Positions 32,818 through 40,884 of a stretch of 64,000 nt of DNA are shown here, piece by piece (positions within the stretch are counted from its first letter, which is position 1; every line of letters begins with the position of its first letter). The stretch covers positions 1 to 64,000 of the forward strand of contig JBJKRF010000055.1 of NCBI GenBank assembly GCA_046704785.1, in the 5' to 3' direction. Both the position numbers and the translations under genes were made by a program. Origin of the DNA: JBJKRF01 sp046704785. GTDB taxonomy: Bacteria > Chloroflexota > Anaerolineae > Anaerolineales > Villigracilaceae. The notes under the pieces are model-generated. The model worked only from the letters and a program-made list of their open reading frames with translations. It ran no database searches and was not told the DNA's origin.

Positions 32818-34974
32818 TTGAGCGAACCTGAACGGACGAACCCCACCAACTCGCAACTTCGTCGTAAGCTGATCGCCGGAGGGCTGATTTTGCTCGGCCT
32901 GTCTTTGATCCTGGCGGCGCTCTATTTTGTGTTGACGCCCACTGCCGGAATGGGAGCCGGTGGTTTGTTAAAGACCAGTGGGGAGATTTTTGTGTTCCTG
33001 CTGGGGGCGGGTGCGAACGTCAGAGGCTGGCTGGATTTGTTCAAGAAAGACGGCGGCGGAAACAGAAATCAATACAACATAGGTGACGGAAATACAAATA
33101 TCCAGGCCGATACGGTCTATGTGCAGCCTCCGACGCCGAAAGAGCCCGAAACGCACGACACCATCGGCTTCATTCCTCCTGCCGGCGTCGTCAGGTACAT
33201 TCCCCGTGGAGACATCGAACACGACGTGCGTGACTTTTTGAAGAACGGCGGCGTGGGCGCGATTGTGGGGCTGCACGCGCCCGGCGGACTGGGCAAGACC
33301 GAACTGGCGAAACATGCCGCCGAGGAACTCAAAAGCGAATTCGAGCAGGTGCTTTGGGTGGATGTGGGTGAGCACGATGCGCCGCAGGTGGTCAGGGATA
33401 TGCTCATCGCCTGCGCCGTGCAGACGCGCCCCGGCGCAGGTTACGAAGAGCAACGCAACGAATTGCGCGCTTACTTGCGGCAGCATCGATACTTGGTCGT
33501 GTTGGACGATGTTCGTAAGAACGCCCTCGAAAAACTGGATGACCTCCTTCCGCCCAAACCCTGCACCACCTTGCTGACCAGCCGGGTTCGCCAGATTGGC
33601 GGCGTCAACAAGACCTTCGGGCTTGATCCGATGACCCCGGCGCAGGCCAGGGAATTGCTGGTGGCCGTGCTGGGCGAGGATGTGGTCAAAGCCGAGGAAC
33701 AGGCCGCTGCCGACCTGGCGGAGCGCTGCGCCTTCAACCCGCTGGCGGTGGAGATCGCCGCGCGCCGCATCCGCCAGATGCAGGGCGTGAAGAAACCCAT
33801 TGCGCGCTATTTCGAGAAGGCCCAGGCGCACTTCGCGTTGCTCAAGATGCCGGGCGATCAGCGCTGGAACATGAATTACATCTTCGATTTGAGTTACAAC
33901 GATCTCAGCCCCGGCGATCAAGAAAGATTTCGCGCGTTGGCCGCTTTTCATCCCACCGGTTTCGCGCCGCAGGCCGCCGCCTTCCTTTGGGAAAGTGATG
34001 AAACCGAAACGCAGAATACGCTTTCACGTTTCATCAATCTGTCCCTCGTCAAATGGGTGCCCGCGGAGACCGAAAAGATCGAGCGCTACCGCCTGCATGA
34101 TCTGCTGGACGAATATTCGCAGGGGAAGCTGCCCAGAGCCGAAGAAAAGACGGCCCGCGATAAACTGGCCTTATGGATCGTGGCTTTGTTTTCAACATAC
34201 TTCACAGCCGATAGGACCACAGCACCCCAGGTTTTTATCGAACGCGCTAACTTGTTGCGTTCGTGTGAATGGGCCAGGGGACAGAAGAACGGTGAATTGC
34301 TGGCCAGGCTGGTTACGCAAAGCCGCAACTGGTTTTATGTAAATTTCAGTGAGGATTGGCATTTTTGGATCGCCTGGCTGGAAGCTTCGCTTCAACTGGG
34401 CTTCGACGATTCGAGCGAGGCAGGCAAACAGCTCAGAGCCAACGTGCTTCAGGCGATTGGGGACGTGCAGCAATTCCGCAAAGAGATGGATGCGGCGCTG
34501 AAGAGTTACGAGCAAGCCTTGCAACTCTTCCGTCAAGTCGGGGATAAATTGGGGGAAGCCAACGTGCTTCAGGCGATTGGGGACGTGCAGCAATTCCGCA
34601 AAGAGATGGATGCGGCGCTGAAGAGTTACGAGCAAGCCTTGCAACTCTTCCGTCAAGTCGGGGCGAAATTGGGGGAAGCCAACGTGTATTTATCTCTAGG
34701 GGATGTCAAAAAGAATGATCACGAGTACGAAAGTGCGATGGTCGATTTCCAAAATGCACTTGAAACTTATCAGGCTATCGGAGATCAATATAGCCAAGGC
34801 CGCGCTTTATATCGTCTAGGCGATTGTGTTTTCAATCAGAAAAAATATCAGGATGCTTTGAAATATTATGAAAGCGCTGCGCAACTCTGGAACACAATCA
34901 GGGTAACAGATTTAGTAGAGAGCATTCTCGCGCCGCGCATTCAAGCTGCCAAAGAGGGGCTATCAAAGCCATAA
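32818..34974 (+). CDS. Membrane-anchored STAND (NB-ARC-like) NTPase with C-terminal TPR repeats
   Basis: About 718 residues. The TTG at 32818 is chosen because AGGAGGG precedes it; upstream in-frame codons overlap the methyltransferase gene. A membrane helix (KLIAGGLILLGLSLILAALYFVL) comes first, perhaps with a second hydrophobic stretch, then a spacer (NQYNIGDGNTNIQADTVYV). The nucleotide domain has Walker A GLHAPGGLGKTELA, Walker B RYLVVLDDVRK, a sensor TLLTSR, and a winged-helix region. TPR repeats of 40 residues follow, two nearly identical in DNA. STAND/TPR proteins act as signal-dependent switches, including in phage defence. No effector domain is obvious, so a defence role is conjecture. 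Confidence 0.82.
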   Translation: MSEPERTNPTNSQLRRKLIAGGLILLGLSLILAALYFVLTPTAGMGAGGLLKTSGEIFVFLLGAGANVRGWLDLFKKDGGGNRNQYNIGDGNTNIQADTVYVQPPTPKEPETHDTIGFIPPAGVVRYIPRGDIEHDVRDFLKNGGVGAIVGLHAPGGLGKTELAKHAAEELKSEFEQVLWVDVGEHDAPQVVRDMLIACAVQTRPGAGYEEQRNELRAYLRQHRYLVVLDDVRKNALEKLDDLLPPKPCTTLLTSRVRQIGGVNKTFGLDPMTPAQARELLVAVLGEDVVKAEEQAAADLAERCAFNPLAVEIAARRIRQMQGVKKPIARYFEKAQAHFALLKMPGDQRWNMNYIFDLSYNDLSPGDQERFRALAAFHPTGFAPQAAAFLWESDETETQNTLSRFINLSLVKWVPAETEKIERYRLHDLLDEYSQGKLPRAEEKTARDKLALWIVALFSTYFTADRTTAPQVFIERANLLRSCEWARGQKNGELLARLVTQSRNWFYVNFSEDWHFWIAWLEASLQLGFDDSSEAGKQLRANVLQAIGDVQQFRKEMDAALKSYEQALQLFRQVGDKLGEANVLQAIGDVQQFRKEMDAALKSYEQALQLFRQVGAKLGEANVYLSLGDVKKNDHEYESAMVDFQNALETYQAIGDQYSQGRALYRLGDCVFNQKKYQDALKYYESAAQLWNTIRVTDLVESILAPRIQAAKEGLSKP
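34441..34680 (+). repeat. Near-perfect 120-base tandem duplication encoding TPR units
   Basis: The 120 bases at 34441-34560 recur at 34561-34680 with only a two-base change (GAT versus GCG codon near the end). Each unit encodes 40 residues starting NVLQAIGDVQQF. Silent positions are unchanged, so the copy is very recent. Confidence 0.95.
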
Positions 34975-34993
34975 TCCTTTGCCCCGCGCAGGC

Positions 34994-35026
34994 ATGTGAC
35001 AGTCACTTTCAAAGTGACTGTCACAT
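34994..35026. repeat. Perfect palindrome between the STAND gene and an ABC exporter
   Basis: ATGTGACAGTCACTTT (34994-35009) and its exact inverse (35011-35026) are separated by one base. It lies between convergent genes and may terminate both, though T runs are lacking. The core GTGAC-GTC resembles the terminator at 29384-29419. Confidence 0.7.
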
Positions 35027-35072
35027 AAACATAAATAAACAAATACGCTTGCCCCGCTTCCTTTCCCCACTC

Positions 35073-36902
35073 TCATTTCGCCAGCGGCAGCCAACCGGCG
35101 GCGTGGTAATGCGCCTCGCGCTCCAGCTTGAACTGCTGCGTGTACAGGCGGTAGTAGCGCCCGCGCAGGCGCAGCAGCTCGGCGTGCGTGCCCCTCTCGG
35201 CAATGCGGCCCTGCTCGATGACCAGGATGCGGTCGGCGCGGCGGATGGTGGAGAGCCGGTGCGCGATGACGAAGGAGGTGCGGCCCTGCATCAGGTGCTC
35301 CATGCCGCGCTGGATGAGCGCCTCGGTCAGCGTGTCCACGCTGGAGGTGGCCTCGTCCATGATGAACAGTTCCGGTTTGGACAGCACCGCGCGCGCCAGG
35401 CTGATGAGCTGCTTCTGCCCGGTGGACAGCAGGTTGCCGCCCTCGCCGACGTTCTCGTCGTAGCCGTTGGGCAGCGCGGCGATGAAGTCGTGCGCCCCGG
35501 CCAGCCGGGCGGCGGCCTCGATCTCGGCCTGGCTGGCGTCCAGATGTCCGTAGCGGAGGTTCTCGCGGATGCTGCCGGAAAACAGGTGCGGCGTCTGCAA
35601 GACGATGCCGATGCGTGAGTGGATCGATTGCAGGGTGTAGTCGGTGTAGTCGCGCCCGTTGATACGGATGACGCCTTCGGTGGGTTCGTAGAAACGGCAC
35701 AGCAGGTTGACAATCGTCGATTTGCCGCCGCCGGTCGGCCCCACCAGCGCAATCGTCTCACCGGGTCGAATCGTGAGATTGAAATCCGTCAGCACCGGTT
35801 TGCGGTCTTCGTAATAAAAGTGGACGTGGTCGAATTCGATCTCGCCCAACAGGCTGCTGGCCGGCGTGGCGTGGGGGCGGTTCTTTACGTCGGGATCGCT
35901 GTCGATCAGCTTGAAGATGCGCTCGGCCGAGGCAATCGAGTGCTGCATTTCGGCGTAGACGCGCGCCAGGTCCTGCACCGGCCACATGATGAAGGTCACG
36001 TACGAGACGAAGGCATCGATGCCGCCCACCGTCAGCAGGCCCACCTGGCTTTGCAGGCCGCCGTACCAGACGATGATGCTCAAGGCAATGGCGGCCACGA
36101 TCTGCACCGTCGGCAGGAAGAGCGCCGAGAGCCAGGCCGCCCGGTAGGAGGCGTTGAACATGCTGTCGGTCAGCACCTGGAATTCTTTCAGGTTTTCGGC
36201 CTCGCGTCCGAGCGCCTTGACCACGCGCACGCCCTGGATGTTCTCGTTGTACGCGCCGGTGATTTTGGAGTTGGCGCGCCGCGAGTTGCGGAATTCCACC
36301 AGAATCTTCTTGCGGAACTGCACGGCGATGAACACCAGGATGGGAATCGCGCAGAATACCACCAAGGCCAATTTCCAGTTGATGATCAGCATGAAGATGG
36401 TGGCCGTCAGGATGTTCATGAAGGCCCAGGTAACGTCCACCAGGCCCCAGGTCATCAGGTCGGCCACGCGCCCTGAATCGGAAGTGACGCGCGCCATCAA
36501 ACGCCCGACGGCGTTCTGGCTGTAGTAGGACAGCGAAAGCTCCTGCAGGTGCTCGAACATCTGCTTGCGCAGGTCGTACTGGATGCGCTCGCCCAGCACC
36601 CCGGCCAGGAAGACGAAGCTGAAGACCATCACCGCCTGGACGAGTTGCAGGCTGCCGTACAGGATGGCCAGTTTGTGCAGGGCGCTGAAGTCGCGGGCCA
36701 TGATGCCCAGGTCAATCATATTTTTGTTGATGTAGGTGAACAGCGAGTCCAGCGCGGAGGTCAGCGCAATCGTCACCAGGAATCCAATCACCCAACGCCG
36801 GTGGGGGCGCATCAGGCCGACGATGCGTTTGAAGATCGGCGCCGTCAGGGGGCTGGTGTATTCTTCTTCTTCGAGCTCGATCAGCTCCATGTCGTCAGAC
36901 AT
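35073..36902 (-). CDS. Heterodimeric ABC exporter subunit with active catalytic site (attenuator-controlled pair)
   Basis: 609 residues: an acidic N-terminus (MELIELEEEEY), six-helix exporter domain, then nucleotide domain. Walker A is GPTGGGKSTIV, Walker B LFIMDEATSSVDT keeps the catalytic Glu, the H-loop is VIAHRLST, and the signature is altered to LLSTGQKQLISLARAVL. It completes the competent ATP site with the LSGGQ of the partner encoded just upstream. The 61-base gap between the two genes contains a strong hairpin. Its role as a multidrug or lipid exporter is inferred from the family and the leader control. Confidence 0.92.
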   Translation of the reverse strand: MSDDMELIELEEEEYTSPLTAPIFKRIVGLMRPHRRWVIGFLVTIALTSALDSLFTYINKNMIDLGIMARDFSALHKLAILYGSLQLVQAVMVFSFVFLAGVLGERIQYDLRKQMFEHLQELSLSYYSQNAVGRLMARVTSDSGRVADLMTWGLVDVTWAFMNILTATIFMLIINWKLALVVFCAIPILVFIAVQFRKKILVEFRNSRRANSKITGAYNENIQGVRVVKALGREAENLKEFQVLTDSMFNASYRAAWLSALFLPTVQIVAAIALSIIVWYGGLQSQVGLLTVGGIDAFVSYVTFIMWPVQDLARVYAEMQHSIASAERIFKLIDSDPDVKNRPHATPASSLLGEIEFDHVHFYYEDRKPVLTDFNLTIRPGETIALVGPTGGGKSTIVNLLCRFYEPTEGVIRINGRDYTDYTLQSIHSRIGIVLQTPHLFSGSIRENLRYGHLDASQAEIEAAARLAGAHDFIAALPNGYDENVGEGGNLLSTGQKQLISLARAVLSKPELFIMDEATSSVDTLTEALIQRGMEHLMQGRTSFVIAHRLSTIRRADRILVIEQGRIAERGTHAELLRLRGRYYRLYTQQFKLEREAHYHAAGWLPLAK

Positions 36903-36927
36903 TCTTACTCCGAGTCATGAACTATGG

Positions 36928-36958
36928 AGCAAGAAAGATGAATCTCATCTTTCTTGCT
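36928..36958. repeat. Hairpin between the two exporter genes
   Basis: AGCAAGAAAGATGA (36928-36941) pairs perfectly with TCATCTTTCTTGCT (36945-36958). A TTTT run lies only on the plus side, where no gene needs ending. On the minus strand it may stabilise the upstream mRNA or lower expression of the second gene. Confidence 0.65.
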
Positions 36959-36963
36959 TTTAT

Positions 36964-38793
36964 CTACGTTAGTATTTCGGTTTCGAGTTCCTCGTCCACC
37001 TGGGTCTGGATGTCGTAGATGGTGCGGTACATGCCATCCTGGGCTACCAGTTCGTCGTGCCGGCCCATTTGAACGATCCGACCCTTGTCGAGCACCAGGA
37101 TCAAATCTGCGTTCATGACCGACTGGATGCGGTGGGCGATGATAAAGGTGGTGCGTTCCTGCATCAGGTCGTTCAGCGCTGCGCGGATGTCGGCTTCGGT
37201 TTCCATATCGACCGAGGAAGTCGAATCGTCCAGGATCAGGATGCGGGGGTTCTTGAGCAGCGTGCGGGCAATCGTCACGCGCTGCTTCTGTCCGCCGGAA
37301 AGCGTCACGCCCTTTTCGCCGACCAGTGTGTTGTAGCCGTCGGGGAAGGACAGGATCACCTCGTGGATGGAGGCGGCCCGGGCGGCCTCCTGGATTTCCT
37401 CGAACGAGACCTCGCGTCCCACACCGTAGGAGATGTTCTCGCGGATCGAGCGGCTGAATAAGAAGGGCTCCTGTTCGACGATACCGATGTGCTCGCGCAG
37501 GTACGCGCGCGGGTAGTGGTTGAGTTCCACACCGTCCAACAGGATGCGCCCATCGGTGTATTCGTGGAAGCGTGGCAGCAGGTTGACCAGCGAGGTTTTG
37601 CCGGAGCCGGTTGACCCGATCAGCGCCACCGACTGTCCGGGCGCTACGTGGAAGGAAATATCCTGCAGTACCTCTGTCTCGCCGTCCACGTATTGGAAGG
37701 AGACGTTCTGAAAGACGAGATCGCCTTTTAGCGCGCCCTGCGGCTCGATTTTGCCTTCCATCAGTTGCTCGCGCTCCTGTTTGACGATTTCCATCAGGCG
37801 GTCGAAAGAAACCAGGCCGGTGGAAGTCTGCACGATCATGCGGCCCAGGTTGCGGATCGGCCAGATCAGCCAGACCACCAGGCCCACGTAAGCCAGATAG
37901 GTGCCCACGGTGATCTGTCCATTGATAGCCAGCGTCGCGGCATAGACGAAACCGCCCAACATCTGGAAGCCCAACACCACATCCGACAGCGGCCAGAACA
38001 GCGAGTGCATTTTCAGCAACTCGCGCCCGCGCAGGAATTTCTCCCAGTTATCGCCCTCGAACTTGTCTTTTTCGTAATCCTGCCGCGCGAAAGCCTTGAC
38101 CACGCGCACGCCTGTCAGATTTTCCTGCAACGTCGTGGAAAGCGTAGCCTCCTGCTCCTGGTATTTCTCGTAGCGCTCGGTCACGCGTTTGAAGAACCAG
38201 ACCGAGACTGCCAGGATAAACGGGATGACGATCACCGACACCAGGGCCAGTTGTACTTTCAGCGTCAGCAGGGCGATGAAGTTGATGATGAACAACAGGA
38301 CGATGCGTCCCACGCCGATGGCTTGCTCGCTGAAGAAGCGGCGTAGGGCGTCCAGGTCGGAGGTACAACGCTCGATCAGGTCACCCGTGGGCGTTTTGCT
38401 GTGATAGGAAAAACTCAGCCGCTGAATGTGATCGAACAGGAAATTTCGCAGGCGCAGTGCGATTCCCTCGGCGGTGTAAGCGGCCAGGCGTCCTGACACG
38501 AAGGCGAAACTGCCCTCCACGCTGGCGCAGAGCACGAATCCGATGGCGACCAGCAAGAAGGTGTGCTCCATATTCCCGGCGATGGGCGCTGCTTCGCCAG
38601 TGACCACATCGGCAAAGTATCCCAGCAGCAGAAAGGTAGCGGTCTTGGCCAGCGCCGAAACCGCCAGGGCGGCTGTCGCGCCCACGTACGGCCACTGGAA
38701 TCCGCTCATCATGCGCCACAGGCCGGTGAGCCGGTTCGTCGTCAGCACTTTGCGGAAATCGTAATAAGCTGGTACAGAGGTAGTTGTTGACAT
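36964..38793 (-). CDS. Heterodimeric ABC exporter subunit with degenerate catalytic site (attenuator-controlled pair)
   Basis: 609 residues from the ATG at 38793 (AAAGGA upstream). A longer in-frame start at 38838 would lie inside the leader terminator and is rejected. The exporter domain is followed by Walker A GSTGSGKTSLV, canonical signature LSGGQKQRVTIARTLL, Walker B ILILDDSTSSVDM with Asp for the catalytic Glu, and H-loop IIAHRIQS. This is the degenerate-site half of an asymmetric exporter. Gene order (degenerate first, active second) is the same as in the pair at 24910-28511, so the two operons are paralogous. The gene sits directly behind a leader peptide and terminator. Confidence 0.92.
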   Translation of the reverse strand: MSTTTSVPAYYDFRKVLTTNRLTGLWRMMSGFQWPYVGATAALAVSALAKTATFLLLGYFADVVTGEAAPIAGNMEHTFLLVAIGFVLCASVEGSFAFVSGRLAAYTAEGIALRLRNFLFDHIQRLSFSYHSKTPTGDLIERCTSDLDALRRFFSEQAIGVGRIVLLFIINFIALLTLKVQLALVSVIVIPFILAVSVWFFKRVTERYEKYQEQEATLSTTLQENLTGVRVVKAFARQDYEKDKFEGDNWEKFLRGRELLKMHSLFWPLSDVVLGFQMLGGFVYAATLAINGQITVGTYLAYVGLVVWLIWPIRNLGRMIVQTSTGLVSFDRLMEIVKQEREQLMEGKIEPQGALKGDLVFQNVSFQYVDGETEVLQDISFHVAPGQSVALIGSTGSGKTSLVNLLPRFHEYTDGRILLDGVELNHYPRAYLREHIGIVEQEPFLFSRSIRENISYGVGREVSFEEIQEAARAASIHEVILSFPDGYNTLVGEKGVTLSGGQKQRVTIARTLLKNPRILILDDSTSSVDMETEADIRAALNDLMQERTTFIIAHRIQSVMNADLILVLDKGRIVQMGRHDELVAQDGMYRTIYDIQTQVDEELETEILT

Positions 38794-38827
38794 GCTGAAA
38801 GTCCTTTGGGTCGCTCGAACAGAGAAC

Positions 38828-38859
38828 AAAAAAGACACGGCGCTGGGTGCGCCGTGTCT
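38828..38859 (-). terminator. Attenuator terminator in the exporter leader
   Basis: On the minus strand AGACACGGCGC (38859-38849) pairs perfectly with GCGCCGTGTCT (38843-38833) around ACCCA and is followed at once by TTTTT (38832-38828). It stands 34 bases upstream of the exporter ATG, within its own transcript, so it must be conditional. The 5' arm plus loop, GGCGCAC (38853-38847), is exactly complementary to GTGCGCC (38912-38906) inside the leader peptide coding sequence. Confidence 0.92.
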
Positions 38860-38892
38860 GGTTCGACAAAAGTAAGACAGGGTCAGATCGTC

Positions 38893-38970
38893 TTAACGAT
38901 CGATAGGCGCACTCCAAGAAGGTGTATAAGCATTTACCGGTTTATTCGGGATCATAAAGATTGTTACCAT
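38893..38970 (-). CDS. 25-residue leader peptide of the ABC exporter operon
   Basis: A short reading frame begins ATG at 38970 and stops TAA at 38895-38893. The peptide begins MVTIF and ends PSWSAPIDR. A strong AAGGAGG site (38989-38983) precedes it with a rather long 12-base spacing. It lies between a consensus promoter and the attenuator terminator. A perfect hairpin GATCGT-loop-ACGATC (38901-38886) covers the stop codon. Architecture matches ribosome-mediated attenuators of drug-resistance genes such as bmrBCD of Bacillus subtilis. Translation to the stop would mask the anti-terminator segment and favour termination; an early stall would free it and allow read-through. I recognise no homologue of the peptide. 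Confidence 0.8.
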   Translation of the reverse strand: MVTIFMIPNKPVNAYTPSWSAPIDR

Positions 38971-39016
38971 CTTGAAGCACAGCCTCCTTTCCTTAGAGAT
39001 AGATGAGAATGGCAGG

Positions 39017-39046
39017 AGTCTATCACAAGCCCCTCGAAAATGTCAA
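39017..39046 (-). promoter_or_regulatory. Promoter of the leader peptide/ABC exporter operon
   Basis: Minus-strand TTGACA (39046-39041) and TAGACT (39022-39017), spacing 18. The start is predicted near 39010, about 20 bases before the leader ribosome binding site and some 215 bases before the exporter start. Confidence 0.8.
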
Positions 39047-39244
39047 GAATTCGCGCCGTGGGTGACTGTTCCAAGTTTGGTAAAACCGTCGGCCCCAAGA
39101 ATTTTCCTCCCACTTTAGGCTGTTCTTCGGCAAGATGAGAATGCTCGGCACACAAAAAGGGCTGCTAGATAAGGTTCTGCTCCCACTTCCCGAAAATTCA
39201 AAAGAAGTTTACCAATTTTGAAACAGTCACCGGTGTGCATTTTA

Positions 39245-39272
39245 TTGACACAGTAATACTTTCTGATATAAT
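39245..39272 (+). promoter_or_regulatory. Strong promoter of the V/A-type ATPase operon
   Basis: Perfect TTGACA (39245-39250) and TATAAT (39267-39272) boxes, spacing 16. The leader of about 118 bases to 39397 shows no clear structure. The rest of the intergenic region 38794-39396 holds the divergent exporter leader. Confidence 0.82.
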
Positions 39273-39396
39273 CGGGCCGCGTACGACTAGATTAGAGCAA
39301 ACGAAGCGCCTTCAGCGCGTTTTGATTTTCCCAGTTTCCATGGATTGATAAAAAACAACGGCACGCACAAACCCCAAAATCGGTGAGGCTAACCGC

Positions 39397-39708
39397 ATGA
39401 ACGAGAAATTGATCCAACAGGTCGTTGACATCGAGAGACAGGCGCGAAAAATTTACGAATCGGCTGTTAGGGAGGCGGAACAGCTACCTATCAAAGCTGA
39501 ACAAGATGTGCACGTTATGCTTGAGAAGACCCGGAGCGAGGCCCAGGCAGAGGCTAAAAGGCTTGTATCCCAGGCGCAAGGAGAGCAGGAGACGGCCCGC
39601 ATTTTGGATGAGGTCGAGGGAAAGAACAAGCAAATGGAAGCAATCGCAAACAAGAACTCTGATCGTGCGATCAGCTTCATCATTGAATGTGTTGTAGGCG
39701 GGGAATAA
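39397..39708 (+). CDS. V/A-type ATPase peripheral stalk subunit G/H
   Basis: 103 residues, almost wholly charged helix with heptad character: VVDIERQARKIYESAVREAEQLPIKAEQDVHVMLEKTRSEAQAEAKRLVSQAQ. This is the pattern of the stalk subunit that pairs with subunit E to hold the catalytic head against the membrane motor. Sequence identity in this subunit is always low, so the call rests on size, coiled-coil character and first position in the ATPase operon. The next gene starts three bases after the stop. Confidence 0.8.
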   Translation: MNEKLIQQVVDIERQARKIYESAVREAEQLPIKAEQDVHVMLEKTRSEAQAEAKRLVSQAQGEQETARILDEVEGKNKQMEAIANKNSDRAISFIIECVVGGE

Positions 39709-39711
39709 TCT

Positions 39712-40797
39712 ATGTCTGGTGGGGTATCAGCCTACGCGGCGATTAGTTCGCGGGTACGGGCAATGTCTTCCGGCTTGTTGACGCCGCAGGATATGGGTCG
39801 ATTGAGCGATTCGCAGGATTTTTTGGCCTTGTTTAATTTGCTAAAGAGTACTGCTTACGGGCCATATCTTGAAGATATTAAAGACAAAGAAGTTGTTCCC
39901 AGGCGCGTTATTATCCAACTTAAACGCCGGTTGGCCGATTCGTATTACAGTGTCACTCAAATGGCACCGGTTCAGACTCGTCCGTTAGTTAAACAGTTGT
40001 ATCGCTATTTCGAGGTGGATAATCTGAAAGCCGTGCTGCGCGGGATCGTTACTGTTCCAACATGGAATACCGACGCATCACTATGGAACAGAGTTCGTGA
40101 GGTGCTCTTCCCGCTTGGTTCCGACACGGTGTTGCCTGCACAGGCGATGGTGGAATCTGGCAATGTAGCTACGGCTGTTGAGTTGCTGCATGGGACTCCC
40201 TATGAAGAAACTCTTTCTTTCGCGATGAGAAGGTACTCGACGGAGCAGAGTCTATTTCCGCTCGAAGTGGCTCTTGACTTGAACTATTGGCGACATTTGT
40301 GGTCGCAAGCCGAGAAGCTGTCGGGGCAGGATCGCGAGTATGGCGTACGGATTATCGGCTCACTACTGGATATGAATAATCTGATGTGGGCAATCCGTTA
40401 TCATGTTTACCATAAGCTTTCCGAAGAAGAAGTAATCAACTATACTCTGCCTTTTGGGTATCGGGTTCAAGACTCGGATATTCGGGCGATTGCTGCCGGT
40501 GTGGATATTGCTCCAATTCTCACGCGTATCTATCCTGATATTACAGATGCCGGCGCTTTGATCGAAGACCCACAGGCCGGTCTTTCGAGACTTGAGGTCT
40601 TGCTCAAACGGCAAATATTGAAGCAATGCATATCGGCTTTTGTCGGAAGCCCTTTCCATATTGGAATTCCACTGGCTTTTCTGGTAATGAGTAATTTGGA
40701 AGTGCAGGATTTGATCGTTCTGGCGGAGGCGAAGTCTTCTGGTTTACCGGACGATAAATATCGGCCATTTTTGTTGAAAACTAGCCTGCTCAATTGA
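39712..40797 (+). CDS. ntpC: V/A-type ATPase subunit C (rotor socket, V0 d-like)
   Basis: 361 residues, soluble and mostly helical, with three related repeats around Tyr/Arg-rich helices (SRVRAMSSGLLTPQDMGRLSDSQDFLALFNLL, YRYFEVDNLKAVLRGIV, DMNNLMWAIRYHVYHKLSEEEVINYTLPFGYR). This is the funnel-shaped subunit that couples the central shaft (D/F) to the proteolipid ring. It lies between the stalk gene and subunit I. The 87-base gap to the next gene is the longest in the operon. Confidence 0.93.
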   Translation: MSGGVSAYAAISSRVRAMSSGLLTPQDMGRLSDSQDFLALFNLLKSTAYGPYLEDIKDKEVVPRRVIIQLKRRLADSYYSVTQMAPVQTRPLVKQLYRYFEVDNLKAVLRGIVTVPTWNTDASLWNRVREVLFPLGSDTVLPAQAMVESGNVATAVELLHGTPYEETLSFAMRRYSTEQSLFPLEVALDLNYWRHLWSQAEKLSGQDREYGVRIIGSLLDMNNLMWAIRYHVYHKLSEEEVINYTLPFGYRVQDSDIRAIAAGVDIAPILTRIYPDITDAGALIEDPQAGLSRLEVLLKRQILKQCISAFVGSPFHIGIPLAFLVMSNLEVQDLIVLAEAKSSGLPDDKYRPFLLKTSLLN

Positions 40798-40884
40798 TGA
40801 TTGGAGTCTGATAAGGCCTTGATATATGCTTTTGGTATTCGGTAGGTGCTTGACTGATAATTTTGTGATTTGTATGGAGATAAT

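Noticed and set aside
38794..38838. Earlier start of the exporter gene at 38838
   Set aside because: This start lies within the terminator stem of the leader; the ATG at 38793 has its own ribosome binding site and fits the family.
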